55,975 bases of DNA from Vibrio fujianensis (GTDB lineage Bacteria; Pseudomonadota; Gammaproteobacteria; Enterobacterales; Vibrionaceae): positions 65,108 through 121,082 of the forward strand of contig NZ_NBUS01000036.1 in assembly GCF_002749895.1 (NCBI RefSeq), read 5' to 3'. Under the pieces are notes generated by a model. It searched no databases. It saw only the letters and a list, made by a program, of their open reading frames with translations, and was not told the origin of the DNA. Positions 38,329 through 47,059 of this stretch are shown here, in pieces; position 1 is the first letter of the stretch; each line of letters opens with the position of its first letter. A program made the translations under genes and the position numbers.

Positions 38329-38952
38329 TTATATTACTTCACTATGTTCGGTCGTCATTGCGTTACGGACGAACAGCCGGTAGCAGACTTGTCCTGCGTT
38401 CTTTTCTCGATATAAGTGCCAAGATTCAGGGAAGGTCGTGCTTGCTAATTCTTTTTCGCTTTCCACGTAAATCAGAGCTTGCTCAGCCAACCAACCTTTC
38501 TCTTCTAATAAATTGATGGTTTGGTGTAGCAATCCTTGTCGAAAAGGCGGATCAATAAAGACTATATCGAACGGCTGCCCATCTTGTTGCAGGTAGGTCA
38601 TCGCATCGGTATTGATAGCATGGATATTGGTCGCTTTTAAGGTTGCAATATTAGTTTTGAGTTGAGCATAAGCGGTGGCATTCAACTCAAGCAAGGTAAC
38701 ATGCTCGGCTTGTCGAGAAGCACATTCAAAGCCTAATCCTCCAGAGCCTGCAAAAATATCAAGACATTTCGCATGCGCAATATCTTGTGCTAACCAGTTA
38801 AACACAGTTTCTTTGACCCGATCAGTGGTGGGACGTAGTCCTTGGGCATCATGAACAGGAAGCTTTCGTCCTCGCCAAAGGCCACTAATGATACGAACAT
38901 GGCCATTGGGGAAGTGTTTTTGTGATGAGGTTTGCTGGCGAGGTTTTCGCAT
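38329..38952 (-). CDS. rsmD: RsmD, 16S rRNA (guanine-966-N2)-methyltransferase
   Basis: This 207-residue methyltransferase modifies G966 of 16S rRNA. Its SAM-binding LDIFAGSGGLGFE and catalytic VFIDPPF motifs are clear, as is the GLRPTTDRVKETVFNWL segment typical of RsmD. The start at 38952 (MRKPRQQ) gives the family length; a frame starting at 39051 adds 33 residues that are not family-like. It is divergent from ftsY, the standard arrangement. Confidence 0.95.
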   Translation of the reverse strand: MRKPRQQTSSQKHFPNGHVRIISGLWRGRKLPVHDAQGLRPTTDRVKETVFNWLAQDIAHAKCLDIFAGSGGLGFECASRQAEHVTLLELNATAYAQLKTNIATLKATNIHAINTDAMTYLQQDGQPFDIVFIDPPFRQGLLHQTINLLEEKGWLAEQALIYVESEKELASTTFPESWHLYREKNAGQVCYRLFVRNAMTTEHSEVI

Positions 38953-39154
38953 AGATTTTTTGACCGCTAAATAAGTGTTATTATAGCCAATCTGCTGGTT
39001 TCTTAGCGAAAAGCAGAAAGCAGAATTTAATAGAATGATCAAGTGTACCAAGTGAATAGAAAAATTTTCACTGCTTTGTCATTTTTCTTTCTCTGATCCG
39101 CAATAATTCGGTTAGAGAGACATTATCGCTTAGTCAGACTCAGGATATTCCCAA

Positions 39155-40315
39155 ATGACGGAAAAAAAGAAGCGTGGCTTATTGTCATGGCTCGGTTTTG
39201 GTGATGAACAGCCGAATCAAAATGGATCAACCTCATCAGAAACCGAAGCAACAGATGCGACCCAGTCAGATGAATTGATCGAAGCATCATTATCCACTGA
39301 GGTTGTCACTGAACCAAGTGAAGAACAGACTTTCTTAGCCGAAGCCGAAGCCGAAGCGCCAAGTGCACGTGTTCAAGAGCAAGAAAAACCCACAGAAAGC
39401 TTTTTTGTGCGCTTAAAGCGTAGCCTTAGCCGAACAAAAGCCAATATTGGGTCAGGTTTTTTTGGCTTGTTTAAAGGCAAAAAAATTGATGATGAGTTAT
39501 TCGAAGAGTTAGAAGAGCAGCTCTTAATGGCGGATGTCGGGATGGAGACCACCCTAAAAATCATTGCCAACTTAACAGAAAAAGCCTCGCGTCAACAATT
39601 GCGTGATGGCGAAGCTCTTTACGCACTACTGAAGCAGGAAATGGCTGAGATCCTTACTCACGTTGATCAGCCGCTCGTTATTGACCAACAAGCAACGCCA
39701 TATGTTATTTTAATGGTGGGTGTGAATGGGGTTGGGAAAACCACCACGATAGGTAAACTGGCAAAACAGTTTCAAGCTCAAGGTAAGAAAGTCATGCTGG
39801 CGGCTGGGGATACTTTCCGTGCGGCCGCAGTTGAACAATTACAAGTGTGGGGAGAGCGTAACCAAGTTCCCGTCATTGCACAACATACCGGAGCCGATAG
39901 TGCCTCGGTGATTTATGATGCCATTGAAGCGGCCAAAGCGCGTGGCGTGGATGTGGTGATAGCCGATACCGCTGGACGATTGCAAAATAAAGCGAACTTA
40001 ATGGAAGAGCTGAAAAAAATTGTCCGAGTGATGAAGAAGATCGATCCTCAAGCGCCGCATGAAATTATGCTGACGTTGGATGCCGGAACCGGACAAAATG
40101 CAATTAGCCAAGCGAAGCTATTTAGTGACGCTGCACCGTTAACTGGGATTACGCTAACCAAATTAGACGGCACCGCAAAAGGCGGAGTGATCTTTGCGAT
40201 TGCCGATCAGTTTACCATTCCTATCCGCTATATCGGTGTTGGTGAGGGAATTGATGACTTACGCCCATTCTCAACTGAAGAATTTATTGATGCTTTATTT
40301 AGTCGGGATGAATAA
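39155..40315 (+). CDS. ftsY: FtsY, signal recognition particle receptor
   Basis: This 386-residue GTPase receives SRP-ribosome complexes at the inner membrane. It has a long acidic A domain (residues 1-90, rich in Glu and Ser/Thr), then the N domain, then the G domain with GVNGVGKTTTIGKLA, DTFRAAAVEQL, DTAGRLQNK and TKLDGTAKGG. It is shorter than E. coli FtsY (497), mainly because the A domain is shorter. An ERIC-like element separates it from ftsE. Confidence 0.98.
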   Translation: MTEKKKRGLLSWLGFGDEQPNQNGSTSSETEATDATQSDELIEASLSTEVVTEPSEEQTFLAEAEAEAPSARVQEQEKPTESFFVRLKRSLSRTKANIGSGFFGLFKGKKIDDELFEELEEQLLMADVGMETTLKIIANLTEKASRQQLRDGEALYALLKQEMAEILTHVDQPLVIDQQATPYVILMVGVNGVGKTTTIGKLAKQFQAQGKKVMLAAGDTFRAAAVEQLQVWGERNQVPVIAQHTGADSASVIYDAIEAAKARGVDVVIADTAGRLQNKANLMEELKKIVRVMKKIDPQAPHEIMLTLDAGTGQNAISQAKLFSDAAPLTGITLTKLDGTAKGGVIFAIADQFTIPIRYIGVGEGIDDLRPFSTEEFIDALFSRDE

Positions 40316-40338
40316 TAGGTAGTGATACATTTTTCTTA

Positions 40339-40454
40339 CTTGAAGATGCAGCGATGTTGGTTGCGTTCGTTTACCTCTATCACATAGGCTGTCTATGCTC
40401 ATGGGGATAAACTTACTTGCCGCTTACCTGCAACGACAAGTGGTTTGGCTATCG
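40339..40454. repeat. ERIC-like repeat (degenerate) between ftsY and ftsE
   Basis: The segment follows the ERIC consensus from TTGAAG to the final GGTTTGGCTAT, with recognisable blocks ATGTTGGTTGCGTTCG, GCTCATGGGGAT, AACTTACTTGCCGC and TACCTGCAACG. ERICs are non-coding, palindromic intergenic elements of about 127 bp. The 116-bp copy here has many changes and is probably old. It may fold in the ftsY-ftsEX transcript. Confidence 0.75.
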
Positions 40455-40515
40455 TTTAAGCAATCACATTTAGCCTTGGCATGAGTTTGTTATGTGTTTA
40501 ATAGGGGAATAGCGG

Positions 40516-41190
40516 GTGATTAAGTTTCAACAAGTCAGTAAAGCCTATCGAGGTGGCCGCCAAGCGCTTCAGAAAGTGGATTTTCATTTGCGTCGAGGAG
40601 AAATGGCTTTTTTAGGTGGCCATTCAGGCGCAGGAAAAAGCACGTTACTGAAATTGATCTGTGCTATCGAGCGGCCTACAGATGGTAAAGTCAGCTTCAA
40701 TGGGCACGATATCACCCGCATCCCTAATAAAGATATTCCTTTTTTACGACGTAATATTGGTATTGTGTTTCAAGATCATCGACTACTTATGGATCGTCCT
40801 GTGTTCGATAATGTTGCATTGCCGATGCGAATCGAATCTATTTCAGAATATGAGGTAAAACGTCGAGTTTCGGCAGCACTAGATAAAACGGGTTTATTAG
40901 ATAAAGCTCGTTGTTTACCCAGTCAACTCTCCGGTGGTGAGCAGCAACGTGTCGGTATTGCTCGTGCGGTTGTTAATCGACCGACGTTATTGTTAGCCGA
41001 TGAGCCAACCGGAAATTTGGATCCCGAACTTTCTAATCGTATCTTACGATTATTTGAGGAGTTTAACCGAGCCGGGGTGACGATTTTACTCGCAACCCAT
41101 GATATTCATTTGGTGCATTCGCGCCCTCAATATCGCCATATGGAACTCAACCAAGGCTTCTTGAGTGAGGTAGATGAATATGGTCATTAA
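40516..41190 (+). CDS. ftsE: FtsE, cell-division ABC ATPase
   Basis: This 224-residue ATPase works with FtsX at the septum to activate peptidoglycan hydrolases through EnvC. It has Walker A GGHSGAGKST, signature LSGGEQQRVGIARA, Walker B LLLADEPTGNLD and the switch histidine in LATHD. The start is GTG with a purine-rich AGGGGAATAGCGG stretch upstream. The end overlaps ftsX by 17 bp. The ftsY-ftsE-ftsX order is conserved, though here an ERIC-like repeat lies in the 200-bp ftsY-ftsE gap. Confidence 0.97.
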   Translation: MIKFQQVSKAYRGGRQALQKVDFHLRRGEMAFLGGHSGAGKSTLLKLICAIERPTDGKVSFNGHDITRIPNKDIPFLRRNIGIVFQDHRLLMDRPVFDNVALPMRIESISEYEVKRRVSAALDKTGLLDKARCLPSQLSGGEQQRVGIARAVVNRPTLLLADEPTGNLDPELSNRILRLFEEFNRAGVTILLATHDIHLVHSRPQYRHMELNQGFLSEVDEYGH

Positions 41191-42139
41191 AAAGAAAGTG
41201 AATAAACAACGTGGGCAGCAAAGAGTACAACGAGACTCCTTCTTTACGGTACAGATGAAGCAATCCAAAGCGGCCTTTTCTGCATTATGGCAACGTCCAT
41301 TAGGAAATATTCTGACGTTAGCGGTCATTTCGATGGCGTTAACACTACCGGCAAGTTTATATTTACTCACCAAAAATATTGCCTCTGTTGCCGTTAATGT
41401 TGCAAGCCCATCACAAATTAACCTGTATATTCAAGAAGGAACTCCTGAGCCACGAATCATGGTGTTAAAAGACCAGATTGAGCGCCGTAGTGAAGTGGCA
41501 ACGGTGGAATACATTTCGCCACAGCAAGGTCTTGCTGAACTCAGCCAATACGCAGGCTTTGATCAAGCGCTAAGCCTATTGGATGAATATGCCTTGCCAG
41601 CGGTCTTGGTGATCTCACCGAGTATTGACGATAATGAGATGATAAAACAACTTGCCCACACTCTGCGTGAAGAGGCAAATGTTACCGATGTCCGTTTAGA
41701 TGAAGATTGGCTAGCCCGGTTAGATGCCATTCGACATCTGGTTTTGATTGTGGTGGTGAGCCTTTCATTATTAATGCTTTCATCTGTTTTTCTCATTGTT
41801 GGTAATACGTTACGTTTTAATGTGCAGGCCAATAAAGACGAAATTCAAACGATGAAACTGATTGGTGCAACCGACAGTTATATTTTACGCCCTTACCTGT
41901 ATTCCGGAATGTGGTTAGGTTTGCTCGGCTCGTTTTTTGCGTGGCTAATGACGGCCTTAATTACGGTGGTGTTGAATGACGCGGTCTCTGCATTAGCAGC
42001 TTTATACGACAGTCGTTTTCGGATGATTGGCCTAAGCTGGGATGAGTCACTCCTGTTATTGATGGTAGGGACGTTTTTAGGCTGTATTGCGGCACAGATT
42101 TCAGCGAAACGGCATTTAAAAGAAATTGAACCTATTTAA
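41174..42139 (+). CDS. ftsX: FtsX, cell-division membrane protein
   Basis: This 321-residue partner of FtsE has four membrane helices: one near residues 47-65, then a large periplasmic domain (about 70-190) that binds EnvC in enterics, then three more near 200, 245 and 285. The N-terminus is cytoplasmic and strongly basic (KKKVNKQRGQQRVQRD). The overlap with ftsE suggests coupled translation. A MITE-like palindrome follows 15 bp after the stop. Confidence 0.95.
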   Translation: MNMVIKKKVNKQRGQQRVQRDSFFTVQMKQSKAAFSALWQRPLGNILTLAVISMALTLPASLYLLTKNIASVAVNVASPSQINLYIQEGTPEPRIMVLKDQIERRSEVATVEYISPQQGLAELSQYAGFDQALSLLDEYALPAVLVISPSIDDNEMIKQLAHTLREEANVTDVRLDEDWLARLDAIRHLVLIVVVSLSLLMLSSVFLIVGNTLRFNVQANKDEIQTMKLIGATDSYILRPYLYSGMWLGLLGSFFAWLMTALITVVLNDAVSALAALYDSRFRMIGLSWDESLLLLMVGTFLGCIAAQISAKRHLKEIEPI

Positions 42140-42154
42140 GTTGTTGAGGTCTAG

Positions 42155-42330
42155 GGTCTGTTTATCTTTCGCGGTTAAAACACTTTTAGCCGAACCCTTC
42201 GGGCAGCGTTTGTAGCTCCTTTCTACGGCGTTATCGGCTTCTCAGGTAGAATAACTACATTTCAAAGCCTCTGCCTTGTATAAAGAAGCCACAAACTGCT
42301 GCAAAAATCAGCTCGAAAGATAAACAGACC
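42155..42330. mobile_element. 176-bp MITE-like palindromic element between ftsX and rpoH
   Basis: The ends are a perfect 17-bp inverted repeat: GGTCTGTTTATCTTTCG at 42155-42171 and its complement at 42314-42330. Inside, further blocks pair imperfectly (GGCAGCGTTTGTAGC with GCCACAAACTGCTGC). TA flanks both ends once the repeat is extended by imperfect bases, which would fit IS630/Tc1-type mobilisation. It has no coding capacity. I believe similar sequences occur between genes in other vibrios, but this needs a search. Confidence 0.75.
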
Positions 42331-42535
42331 TTAGTAATCTCGATAAATAAAGTAAATTTTTCTGTTCTCAATGCCTTCATTTTTTATTGGGCAAAGATAT
42401 AATTATTGAGGCTAAGGTTTGTTTCTTGAGTGTGGCTTGTTAATGATCGGCAATCAACACTTGAAACCTGTTCATTTTCAGTTCAAGATTGATGGGTTAA
42501 AAATAACTCCAGATCAGAGATTGATGAGGATTTGA

Positions 42536-43393
42536 ATGACTAACCAAGCGTATCCAATGGCTCTCGTTTCACAAGATAGCTTAGATAGCTATATCCGTTC
42601 AGTAAACAGTTACCCAATGTTGACTGCTGAAGAGGAACGTGAATTGGCGGAGCAATTACATTACTCAGGTGATCTTGAAGCGGCGAAAACGCTTATTTTA
42701 TCGCATCTTCGATTTGTTGTTCATGTTGCTCGTGGCTATTCCGGCTATGGATTGCCGATGGCTGACCTTGTCCAAGAAGGAAATATCGGTTTAATGAAAG
42801 CGGTAAAACGCTTTAACCCAGAGGTTGGTGTTCGATTAGTTTCTTTTGCGGTTCATTGGATTAAAGCGGAAATCCATGAATATGTCTTGCGGAACTGGCG
42901 CATTGTCAAAATCGCGACAACGAAAGCACAACGTAAGCTGTTTTTTAACCTACGTAAGTCGAAAAAACGTTTAGGTTGGTTTAATAATGGTGAAGTCGAA
43001 ACGGTTGCGCGAGAGTTGGGTGTTGAGCCGTCAGAAGTTCGTGAAATGGAGTCTCGGTTAGCAGCTCAAGATCCAACATTTGAATTTTCTGCTGAAGATG
43101 ATGACAACCCAAATGCTTATACCGCACCGATGCTGTATTTAGAAGATAAGCAATCGGATATTGCTGACAATATTGAAGCCCAAAATTGGGAAAGTCATAC
43201 CAATCAGCGTTTAAGTTTGGCTCTTGCAAGCTTAGATGAACGAAGCCAGCATATTGTACGTTCTCGTTGGTTAGATGATCAAAAAGCGACATTACAAGAG
43301 CTTGCCGATTTATACCAAGTTTCAGCGGAACGTATTCGTCAGCTAGAAAAAAATGCCATGAAAAAGCTCAAAGATGCGGTAGGCGAGTTGTAA
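42536..43393 (+). CDS. rpoH: RpoH, heat-shock sigma factor (sigma-32)
   Basis: This 285-residue sigma factor directs transcription of chaperones and proteases after heat or protein-folding stress. Region 1.2/2 ([37 protein letters not shown]), the RpoH-specific box [15 protein letters not shown] and region 4 with the C-terminal HTH ([23 protein letters not shown]) are complete. The length matches E. coli (284). The 5' leader is almost 200 bp beyond the repeat element and could fold as a thermosensor, but I cannot show that by eye. Confidence 0.98.
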   Translation: MTNQAYPMALVSQDSLDSYIRSVNSYPMLTAEEERELAEQLHYSGDLEAAKTLILSHLRFVVHVARGYSGYGLPMADLVQEGNIGLMKAVKRFNPEVGVRLVSFAVHWIKAEIHEYVLRNWRIVKIATTKAQRKLFFNLRKSKKRLGWFNNGEVETVARELGVEPSEVREMESRLAAQDPTFEFSAEDDDNPNAYTAPMLYLEDKQSDIADNIEAQNWESHTNQRLSLALASLDERSQHIVRSRWLDDQKATLQELADLYQVSAERIRQLEKNAMKKLKDAVGEL

Positions 43394-43421
43394 TTTAAAT
43401 ACCGCCGCTCCATATTTAAGA

Positions 43422-43451
43422 AGCCGGGATCCAGTGATCCCGGTTTTTTTT
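43422..43451 (+). terminator. rpoH terminator
   Basis: The perfect stem CCGGGATC/GATCCCGG with loop CAGT is followed by eight T. Confidence 0.9.
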
Positions 43452-43489
43452 GTTTTCGATCTTAGTGCCGGATCATTCGGCGATTTTTC

Positions 43490-43704
43490 TGTGGATAACT
43501 CTGTGACAAAATTATTTGCTAACTGTCATCAAACAGGGTAAATAAAGGGTTGAACGCTGTTTTTTATTTGGGGATATGTTTTTTTACACACAGTAAAGTA
43601 AAGATCATTACAAGATGTTGTGGATCTAAATTTATCAATATACCTTATCAACGCAATTCACAGAATTATCCACAAATGATGAAAAAGCATTCAGCAGTGG
43701 ATAA
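43490..43704. promoter_or_regulatory. Group of DnaA boxes between rpoH and glpE
   Basis: TGTGGATAA (43490-43498) and TTATCCACA (43666-43674) are exact DnaA boxes, and AGTGGATAA (43696-43704) differs at one base. They lie in a 391-bp gap otherwise holding only the rpoH terminator. There is no large AT-rich unwinding element, so an origin is unlikely; gene regulation or DnaA titration is more plausible. Confidence 0.55.
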
Positions 43705-43784
43705 CCTTAATCTCTCTGTGTACTTGTTCCGTGTGAGTTAGGTTACAATGTGCGCTATAAAATCAAGCCTCAACGAGAACAGTT

Positions 43785-44105
43785 ATGGACCAGTTTCAGC
43801 ATATTGATGTCATGTCTGCCCAATCATTATTGACCGAGTTAACAGCAAAACTAGTGGATATTCGAGACGCACAATCTTTTGCTCTTGCTCATCCACCTCA
43901 AGCTTTTCATTTAACTAACGATTCTATGATTCATTTTATGAATGACACCGATTTTGAACAGCCTATTTTGGTGCTGTGTTATCATGGTGTCAGCAGCCAA
44001 GGTGCCGCACAATATCTGATTAACCAAGGTTTTGAGCAGGTATATAGTATTGATGGTGGATTTGAAGCTTGGCAACGGGCCGGTTTACCGATAGAAACGA
44101 GTTAA
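43785..44105 (+). CDS. glpE: GlpE, single-domain rhodanese
   Basis: This 106-residue sulphurtransferase moves sulphur from thiosulphate to cyanide or thiol acceptors. The active-site cysteine is in [13 protein letters not shown], and the helix [21 protein letters not shown] is standard for the family. The length equals that of E. coli GlpE (108). It is followed by glpG 6 bp later. Confidence 0.96.
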   Translation: MDQFQHIDVMSAQSLLTELTAKLVDIRDAQSFALAHPPQAFHLTNDSMIHFMNDTDFEQPILVLCYHGVSSQGAAQYLINQGFEQVYSIDGGFEAWQRAGLPIETS

Positions 44106-44111
44106 GCGACG

Positions 44112-44960
44112 ATGATAAAATTGATCACCCTAAATAACCCTCGAATGGCACAGTCTTTTATTGACTATATGGCTTCACGTCAGATTGAAGTGCAGATGGA
44201 AGTCGAAGAGGGGGAGCTATTTTCTTTATGGCTGATGGATGAGCAACATTGGACAGAAACGGAAAGTGAATTAAAACAGTTTTTGCGTTGTCCGCAAGAT
44301 AGCAAATATCAAGCGGCGTCTTGGGATGTGGCAGAGACGCGTAAGCCGCACTTTTATTATGCTTCTCCTAGCCTTTTTTCGTTAATAAAAGCGAAAGCAG
44401 GCCCCATCACTTTGCTGGTGATGCTGGTGTGTGTCGCTAACTTTACTCTACAACAGTTTGGTTGGGCTCAGCAGGTATTTGCTGCTTTACATTTTCCGGC
44501 AGTTGCCGATCAGAAATGGCAACTATGGCGTTGGTTTAGCCATGCGCTACTGCATTTTTCTGTTATACATATTACCTTTAATTTATTGTGGTGGTGGCAA
44601 TTAGGGGGAGATATTGAAAAGCGGTTAGGCAGTGGTAAGGTATTACAAATCTTTTTGATCTCAGCAGCACTCTCGGGTGCCGGGCAATATTGGGTTGAAG
44701 GCGCGAACTTTGGCGGCTTATCCGGCGTCGTTTATGCCTTAGTGGGTTATTTATGGATTGTAGGCTGGCGGGTTCCTGAGTTGGGATTAACTATGCCTAA
44801 ACCGTTGATTGGATTTATGTTGGTTTGGTTAATTCTAGGTTTTGTTCAGCCGTTTATGGCGATCGCAAACAGTGCACATCTTGCTGGGCTGATCTGTGGT
44901 TTGTTATTGGGTTGGTTAGATATCGGACGACTGAAAAAAACAAATCAAAAGCATCAATAG
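44112..44960 (+). CDS. glpG: GlpG, rhomboid intramembrane protease
   Basis: This 282-residue protease cleaves membrane-protein substrates inside the bilayer. The catalytic serine is in GLSGVVYALVGY and the histidine in NSAHLAGLICG. An N-terminal cytoplasmic domain (residues 1-90) precedes six membrane helices. HITFNLLWWWQLGGDIEKRLGS is the rhomboid signature on helix 2. The stop lies within a hairpin that serves as terminator for the convergent gene. Confidence 0.97.
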   Translation: MIKLITLNNPRMAQSFIDYMASRQIEVQMEVEEGELFSLWLMDEQHWTETESELKQFLRCPQDSKYQAASWDVAETRKPHFYYASPSLFSLIKAKAGPITLLVMLVCVANFTLQQFGWAQQVFAALHFPAVADQKWQLWRWFSHALLHFSVIHITFNLLWWWQLGGDIEKRLGSGKVLQIFLISAALSGAGQYWVEGANFGGLSGVVYALVGYLWIVGWRVPELGLTMPKPLIGFMLVWLILGFVQPFMAIANSAHLAGLICGLLLGWLDIGRLKKTNQKHQ

Positions 44961-44972
44961 AATGCTTTTGAT
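44944..44972 (-). terminator. Terminator of the FliL-like gene
   Basis: The perfect stem ATCAAAAGCAT/ATGCTTTTGAT is followed on the minus strand by TTTGTTTTTTT. It overlaps the end of glpG. Confidence 0.75.
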
Positions 44973-44991
44973 TAAGAGCAGTCTTGGACAT

Positions 44992-45399
44992 TTATTGATA
45001 AATATACTTCGTGAACAGTAAGTCAGCAATGAGCATGCGCCCCGTTTCTGGCAATAAAATATCATTTAATTGCTCAACTAAAGTTTTACGTAAGTTTTCT
45101 CGCCCAGCCAGTGACTTTATCGCTTCTTCCGTTTGTTTTCCAAGCATCTCAACCACGGCATCTCGTATTAAAGGCTGGTGCAATTCGATCAGCGGCAGAT
45201 CGGCATTATTCGCGACCATAATATCAATCCTGACTTGAATATAGCCCAACTGTTTACCTTTAGTGTAAAAGTTAGTGGTAAGATCGGGTTCAAGAGTAAA
45301 GTAAGCCAACTGTGGTTTATTTTCTTCAGTTGCTTGGCTTGGGTAAGCGGTTAGCAGGCCAAAGGCGAGCATTGTTGGAACTAAATAACGTTTAAGCAT
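44992..45399 (-). CDS. FliL-family periplasmic protein
   Basis: This 135-residue protein has an N-terminal signal (MLKRYLVPTMLAFGLLTAYPSQA) and a FliL-like domain with YIQVRIDIMV, LIRDAVVEML and a C-terminal ILLPETGRMLIADLLFTKYIYQ. It is not in a flagellar operon, so it is a paralogue of the flagellar FliL rather than FliL itself. Vibrios have such a protein near glpG. Its function is not known; the mature part is probably periplasmic. Confidence 0.85.
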   Translation of the reverse strand: MLKRYLVPTMLAFGLLTAYPSQATEENKPQLAYFTLEPDLTTNFYTKGKQLGYIQVRIDIMVANNADLPLIELHQPLIRDAVVEMLGKQTEEAIKSLAGRENLRKTLVEQLNDILLPETGRMLIADLLFTKYIYQ

Positions 45400-45564
45400 A
45401 TTTGTGCCTGTTCTTTGTTCTGTTCACGATATTCGAATCGCCTGAGTCTTGTTACAATAGTGCATCTGATGGTAAAGAAATGCTTAACTAGAGCTTACAC
45501 ACGAGTCGTGTTGCTGTATTCAAGCGTTATTGTATGATGGTTAAGCATTATATTGAATAATAGT

Positions 45565-46104
45565 ATGAAGAGAATAACTCCGCTCTATCTTTCTGCGTTA
45601 CAGCAAGTAAATTGGCAAATACCAGCAGAATTTAGCTATCCAAGCGAGTTGGCTAGGTCTTGGTTGCTCGAGCAAGGTTCATTATCGCGTTTGATGAGTC
45701 AACACTGTCAAACATTACAAGTTAATCTTTGTGAGCATCACTGGGCTGATCCCAAACAGTTGGCGATCGATGAAATTGCCTTGTTATCGCAAGAGCGTTG
45801 TTTATTACGGCAAGTCATCTTATCTGGCGACAGCCATCCTTGGGTGCTTGGTCGAACCTTGATTCCTCAAGCCTCATTACACGATCAACCGATAGATCTG
45901 ACCTTGCAGGGTAATATTCCACTTGGTTTAACGGTTTTTAGGTGTGAGAACGTTAACCGCGATGCACTGCAAGTGGGATGGGCAAAAACGTCACAGGGGC
46001 AACTACTTGCTCGACGTTCACGTTTATGGATGAATGATAAACCCATGTTAGTCGCAGAATTATTTCTTCCGGATTGTCCTGTGTACACTAAGGAGAGTGT
46101 GTAA
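45565..46104 (+). CDS. ubiC: UbiC, chorismate lyase
   Basis: This 179-residue enzyme splits chorismate into 4-hydroxybenzoate and pyruvate, the first step of ubiquinone synthesis. The family segments LARSWLLEQGSLSRLM, REVILSGDSHPWVLGRT-like (here RQVILSGDSHPWVLGRT) and the ELFLPDCPVY end are present. The ATG at 45565 is preferred; a TTG at 45553 would add four residues, and neither has a strong ribosome site. It ends one base before ubiA begins. Confidence 0.93.
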   Translation: MKRITPLYLSALQQVNWQIPAEFSYPSELARSWLLEQGSLSRLMSQHCQTLQVNLCEHHWADPKQLAIDEIALLSQERCLLRQVILSGDSHPWVLGRTLIPQASLHDQPIDLTLQGNIPLGLTVFRCENVNRDALQVGWAKTSQGQLLARRSRLWMNDKPMLVAELFLPDCPVYTKESV

Positions 46105-46959
46105 ATGACAGTAGCAAAAGCGCGTGCTTATTGGCAGTTAATGCGCATGAATCGGCCGATTGGCTCATTACTTTTATTATGGCCAACCGTATGGGCGCTG
46201 ATCCTTGCTGCACAAGGAATACCCGATCTCAAAGTGTTGCTGGTCTTTATTGTGGGAGTCTTTGCGATGCGATCTGCGGGATGCGTGATTAATGATTTTG
46301 CTGACCGTCATGTGGATGGGCACGTTAAGCGCACCGCTCAACGTCCATTGCCTTCTGGCATGGTAACAGCACAAGAAGCGATTATTCTTTTTGTTACCTT
46401 AGTTTTGTTCTCATTTTTATTGGTGCTAACCATGAATCCACTGACCATCAAGCTCTCTTTTGCTGGGGTGGTGTTAGCCTTTATTTATCCGTTTATGAAA
46501 CGTTACACACATCTCCCGCAGTTTTTTTTGGGGTTAGCGTTTAGCTGGTCTATTCCGATGGCATGGGCTGCACAAGCCAATGAATTACCGATGGTGGTGT
46601 GGTTTTTGTTTGCGATCAATGTTATTTGGACCATTGCTTATGATACCCAGTATGCCATGGTCGACCGAGATGATGATTTAATCATTGGGGTTAAATCGAC
46701 CGCTATTTTATTTGGTCGTTTTGATAAAATGATTATCGGAACTTTACAGCTTTTGACCGTATTATTATTGATGCTGCTTGGCTACGGTTATCAGTTAGGA
46801 TCGAGTTATTATTGGGCTATCTTAATTGCTTGTGGCTTATTTGTTCACCAGCAACATCTCATTCGACATCGTGAGCGTATGCCTTGTTTTCAAGCTTTTC
46901 TTAATAATAATTACGTTGGTATGGTGGTTGCTGTTGGTTTATTTCTCTCTTTTCTATAA
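46105..46959 (+). CDS. ubiA: UbiA, 4-hydroxybenzoate octaprenyltransferase
   Basis: This 284-residue membrane prenyltransferase joins the octaprenyl tail to 4-hydroxybenzoate. The aspartate-rich motifs [20 protein letters not shown] and [13 protein letters not shown] are intact, with about eight membrane helices. It starts immediately after the ubiC stop. The ubiCA pair supplies the pathway that UbiB and UbiJ at the start of the window also serve. Confidence 0.97.
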   Translation: MTVAKARAYWQLMRMNRPIGSLLLLWPTVWALILAAQGIPDLKVLLVFIVGVFAMRSAGCVINDFADRHVDGHVKRTAQRPLPSGMVTAQEAIILFVTLVLFSFLLVLTMNPLTIKLSFAGVVLAFIYPFMKRYTHLPQFFLGLAFSWSIPMAWAAQANELPMVVWFLFAINVIWTIAYDTQYAMVDRDDDLIIGVKSTAILFGRFDKMIIGTLQLLTVLLLMLLGYGYQLGSSYYWAILIACGLFVHQQHLIRHRERMPCFQAFLNNNYVGMVVAVGLFLSFL

Positions 46960-46974
46960 TGGTTTATCTTGTAG

Positions 46975-47012
46975 AGCCATCAGGCATCCTTAATGGATGC
47001 CTGATGGCTTTT
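46975..47012. terminator. Bidirectional terminator between ubiA and plsB
   Basis: The perfect 15-bp stem AGCCATCAGGCATCC/GGATGCCTGATGGCT has a five-base loop, with a short T-tract on the plus strand. It lies between convergent genes. Confidence 0.8.
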
Positions 47013-47059
47013 GCGCTTGCTAGCTGCTGCGCCATAACAGTATTGCTGGTATAACCTGG

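Noticed and set aside
43490-43704. Replication origin near glpE
   Set aside because: Only three DnaA-like boxes, no repeated AT-rich unwinding region and no origin-linked genes such as mnmG or dnaA nearby.
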